Assembly: GCA_963974475.1 (NCBI GenBank)
Contig: CAXBCR010000007.1
Coordinates: 62,001-126,000, forward strand
Length of the DNA: 64,000 bases
Direction of reading: 5' to 3'
From: CAJXZP01 sp963974475
GTDB lineage: Bacteria > Bacteroidota > Bacteroidia > Flavobacteriales_G > Salibacteraceae
Part shown: piece after piece, positions 61,877-64,000 of the stretch
How the letters are laid out: every line of letters begins with the position of its first letter
Numbering within the stretch: the first letter of the stretch is position 1
Notes under the pieces: model-generated
Databases searched by the model: none
Told to the model about the DNA's origin: nothing
What the model saw: the letters and a program-made list of their open reading frames with translations, nothing else
Position numbers and translations under genes: made by a program

Positions 61877-63769
61877 ATGACAAAATCAATCAAATTAGTA
61901 TGTACCTTGTTTTTAGGACTGAGCATCATTTCATGTGCCACCACCGAAAAAAAGGTTGAAAAAACTGCTACTACCGTAACATACGACTCTTCGGATGTGC
62001 ATACCTATTCGCAAAAAAAGGACGCTTATGCAACTCACTTAAACTGGGTGGCTTCGGTAGATTTTGAAACTAAAATAATAACCGCAACCGCTACTTGGGA
62101 TTTTATAAATGTGAGCGATACCGACACCATTATTTTTGATATGGTGGATTTAAATGTAACGGATGTAACACTAAATAACGGTCAAAAAACAGGTTTTAAA
62201 GTGGGTGAATCGCAACCGCATTTAGGTGCACCTCTTTATATAGCCATTACACCTGAAACGAAATCTGTAAGCATTTCTTATCAAACTAGCCCATCGGCAA
62301 ATGCGGTGCAATGGTTGAATCCTGCGCAAACGTATGGCAAAAAACATCCGTTTTTGTTTACCCAATCGGAAGCCATTTTGGCTAGAAGCTGGATACCATG
62401 TCAGGATAGTCCGGGAATCAAATTCACCTACGAGGCTACCGTTACCGTACCTAGTGAATTGTTGGCTTTGATGAGCGCCACTAATCCGCAAACCAAAAAC
62501 GATTCTGGCACCTATCATTTTGAAATGAATCAACCTATTCCAAGTTACCTATTAGCATTAGCGGTGGGCGATGTAGAATTTAGCAATTTAGGCGACCGAA
62601 CAGGAGTATATGCCGAGCCGGGACAATTAAAAGCGGCTGTGTATGAATTTGCCGAAACCGAGGAAATGGTCCAAATTGCAGAAGCGCTTTTTGGTCCGTA
62701 TAAATGGGAACGATATGACATGTTGGTGCTTCCTCCCTCCTTTCCATTTGGAGGAATGGAAAACCCGCGCCTTACTTTTGTAACGCCCACCATCATAGCT
62801 GGCGATAGGTCGTTAACCTCATTAATTGCGCATGAATTGGCCCACTCTTGGTCAGGTAATTTGGTGACTAACGCTAATTGGAATGACTTCTGGATGAACG
62901 AAGGATTTACGGTGTATTTGGAACGAAGAATCATGGATTCATTGTCAGGTACGGATTATGCGGATATGTTGGCTATTCTTGGAAAACAAGACTTAGATTT
63001 TTCGCTAGCAGATTTACCACCATTGGATACGCGCTTGAAACTAGACCTAAAAGGAAGAAACCCAGACGATGGCATGACCGACATTGCCTACGAAAAAGGG
63101 TATTTCTTTTTGACTATGTTAAAAAACAAATTTGGCAAAAAGAAGATGGATAACTTCTTGAAACAATATTTTACGGATCATACCTTCAAAAACATTACCA
63201 CCGAGGAGTTTATCGTGTACTTAGATTCCAACCTTACGTATTTGGATTCTGCTTCGCGCCCATCTTTATATATTGAAAAATGGATTTATGAACCCGGATT
63301 ACCATCCAATTGTCCGCAAATTGAATCCAAACGTTTTCAAAATGTGAGTTCTACCTTAAAAGCGTGGACTGATGGCGCATTTGCCGCTACAGAAATTGAT
63401 ACTAAAGATTGGTCTACTAACGAATGGTTACAATTTATTCGTCAAATGCCGGATACGTTGAGTCCTTCAAAATTTAAAGAATTAGATAACGCATTTGGTT
63501 TCACACAATCTGGAAACAATGAAATATTGGCCATTTGGCTAGAAAAAAGCATTCTAGGAAACTACCACGCGGTGGACCCCACCATAGAATCATTTTTAAC
63601 TACCGTGGGAAGACGTAAATTTTTGACTCCCTTATATCGCGCATTGCTAAAGGCAGATGACACCGGGAAATGGGCCAACGATATTTATTTAAAAGCAAGA
63701 CCTAACTATCATTCGGTGGCTACGGAGACGTTGGATAAACTATTAAATTACAAACAAACGGACCACTAA
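61877..63769 (+). CDS. M1-family aminopeptidase lipoprotein, leukotriene A4 hydrolase-like
   Basis: The protein has 630 residues. The lipoprotein signal ends at Cys about 20 (IISCATTEKK). An N-terminal beta saddle is followed by the substrate-binding FGGMENPRLTF motif typical of LTA4-hydrolase-like M1 enzymes, the zinc motif HELAHSWSGN with the ligand in NEGFTVY, and a C-terminal helical domain. It trims peptides at the outer membrane or periplasm. Distinct from the T9SS-secreted M1 enzyme at 20.2 kb. Confidence 0.92.
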   Translation: MTKSIKLVCTLFLGLSIISCATTEKKVEKTATTVTYDSSDVHTYSQKKDAYATHLNWVASVDFETKIITATATWDFINVSDTDTIIFDMVDLNVTDVTLNNGQKTGFKVGESQPHLGAPLYIAITPETKSVSISYQTSPSANAVQWLNPAQTYGKKHPFLFTQSEAILARSWIPCQDSPGIKFTYEATVTVPSELLALMSATNPQTKNDSGTYHFEMNQPIPSYLLALAVGDVEFSNLGDRTGVYAEPGQLKAAVYEFAETEEMVQIAEALFGPYKWERYDMLVLPPSFPFGGMENPRLTFVTPTIIAGDRSLTSLIAHELAHSWSGNLVTNANWNDFWMNEGFTVYLERRIMDSLSGTDYADMLAILGKQDLDFSLADLPPLDTRLKLDLKGRNPDDGMTDIAYEKGYFFLTMLKNKFGKKKMDNFLKQYFTDHTFKNITTEEFIVYLDSNLTYLDSASRPSLYIEKWIYEPGLPSNCPQIESKRFQNVSSTLKAWTDGAFAATEIDTKDWSTNEWLQFIRQMPDTLSPSKFKELDNAFGFTQSGNNEILAIWLEKSILGNYHAVDPTIESFLTTVGRRKFLTPLYRALLKADDTGKWANDIYLKARPNYHSVATETLDKLLNYKQTDH

Positions 63770-63797
63770 AAAATTTAGAATCAAATCGATTTAACTA

Positions 63798-63805
63798 TAT
63801 ATTTG
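63798..63805 (+). promoter_or_regulatory. Bacteroidota -7 box of the last gene
   Basis: TATATTTG, 13 bases before the ATG at 63819. Confidence 0.55.
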
Positions 63806-63818
63806 TAAAAAACAAACT

Positions 63819-64000
63819 ATGAAAAACAAACTACTTATTGCATTAATTGCAATCTCTTTCAGCCCTTTAGCGGTAATTTCTCAAATAGACATTACGCCTA
63901 CCTATGGCTACAATTTTGGAGCAAAAAATAGCGGCTACTATTCTGAAATTAAAATGAAAGGAAATTCAACTTACGGAATTAATTTAGAATACAAACTGGA
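63819..64000 (+). CDS. Exported protein, N-terminal part (runs off right edge)
   Basis: The visible 60 codons begin with a signal peptide (MKNKLLIALIAISFSPLAV then ISQ) and continue IDITPTYGYNFGAKNSGYY, a start typical of outer-membrane beta-barrel proteins. The rest is outside the window, so the family cannot be told. It has its own -7 box. Confidence 0.6.
   Translation, partial: MKNKLLIALIAISFSPLAVISQIDITPTYGYNFGAKNSGYYSEIKMKGNSTYGINLEYKL

Noticed and set aside
1..64000. tRNA or rRNA genes
   Set aside because: Intergenic gaps were read for T-loop and acceptor-stem patterns and none was convincing; a tRNAscan run would settle it.

Overview
The window looks like chromosomal DNA of an AT-rich, aerobic member of the Bacteroidota, probably a Flavobacteriales-like lineage. 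The evidence is: promoters of the Bacteroidota type (a TAnnTTTG -7 box, sometimes with TTTG about 19 bases upstream) in front of many genes; type IX secretion (T9SS) C-terminal sorting domains on a peptidase and an adhesin; a TonB-dependent receptor with a carboxypeptidase-regulatory-like N-terminal domain; and families typical of this phylum (DUF2279, DUF3667, DUF2141, DUF4918/SMUG2-like glycosylase). I see no rRNA, tRNA, CRISPR array, prophage or IS transposase. Several computed ORF starts lie upstream of a recognisable promoter or signal peptide, so starts were moved accordingly (acyltransferase, lpdA, rpsP, EptA-like, DPP4, TonB receptor).

Layout. 1-4.3 kb: end of a small GTPase gene, a histidine kinase, an SMUG2-like uracil-DNA glycosylase, a lipid acyltransferase and a CPBP membrane protease. 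4.4-5.2 kb: an XRE/S24 (LexA-like) repressor. 5.4-20 kb: mostly housekeeping (adenine deaminase, lpdA, AI-2E-type permease, truC, rpsP-rimM, trmN6) and envelope proteins (a CsgG-like/LPP20 lipoprotein pair, outer-membrane barrel). 20-32 kb: M1 peptidase, MsbA-like ABC exporter, Y-family polymerase dinB, a large T9SS adhesin with 51-residue repeats, and a DnaE2-like polymerase. 31.8-32.7 kb: a hicAB toxin-antitoxin cassette between heptanucleotide repeat arrays. 33-42 kb: small envelope genes, a collapsed T9SS gene remnant, gap-tkt, and a phosphoethanolamine-transferase/GDPD-like fusion. 42-51.6 kb: a DUF433/DUF5615 toxin-antitoxin pair, a two-gene cytoplasmic molybdoenzyme operon resembling sulfite dehydrogenase SoeABC, a four-helix-bundle gene bracketed by another heptad repeat family, and two SulP anion transporters. 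51.8-64 kb: receiver protein, methyltransferase, DPP4-type peptidase, a TonB receptor/TPR/DUF2141/LytS/LytR run, and a lipoprotein LTA4-hydrolase-like peptidase.

Most interesting system. Three promoters in this window (the S24 repressor, dinB and the dnaE2-like gene) each carry two copies of a 15-bp pseudo-palindrome, consensus GTDAAATATATTAAC. In all three the two copies are exactly 22 bp apart, and they overlap or abut the -7 box. No other convincing copy was seen in the 64 kb. This reads as a dispersed, autoregulated, self-cleaving-repressor damage regulon that controls an error-prone polymerase pair. The 15-mers and spacings are seen directly; repression by the S24 protein is inference.

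Second theme. Arrays with a strict 7-nt period (YCGTCTT type and CAATANN/TATTGAN type) occur next to a four-helix-bundle gene, a truncated relative of such a gene in the dinB leader, and on both sides of hicAB. This suggests a repeat-associated cassette or element not explained by known IS types.
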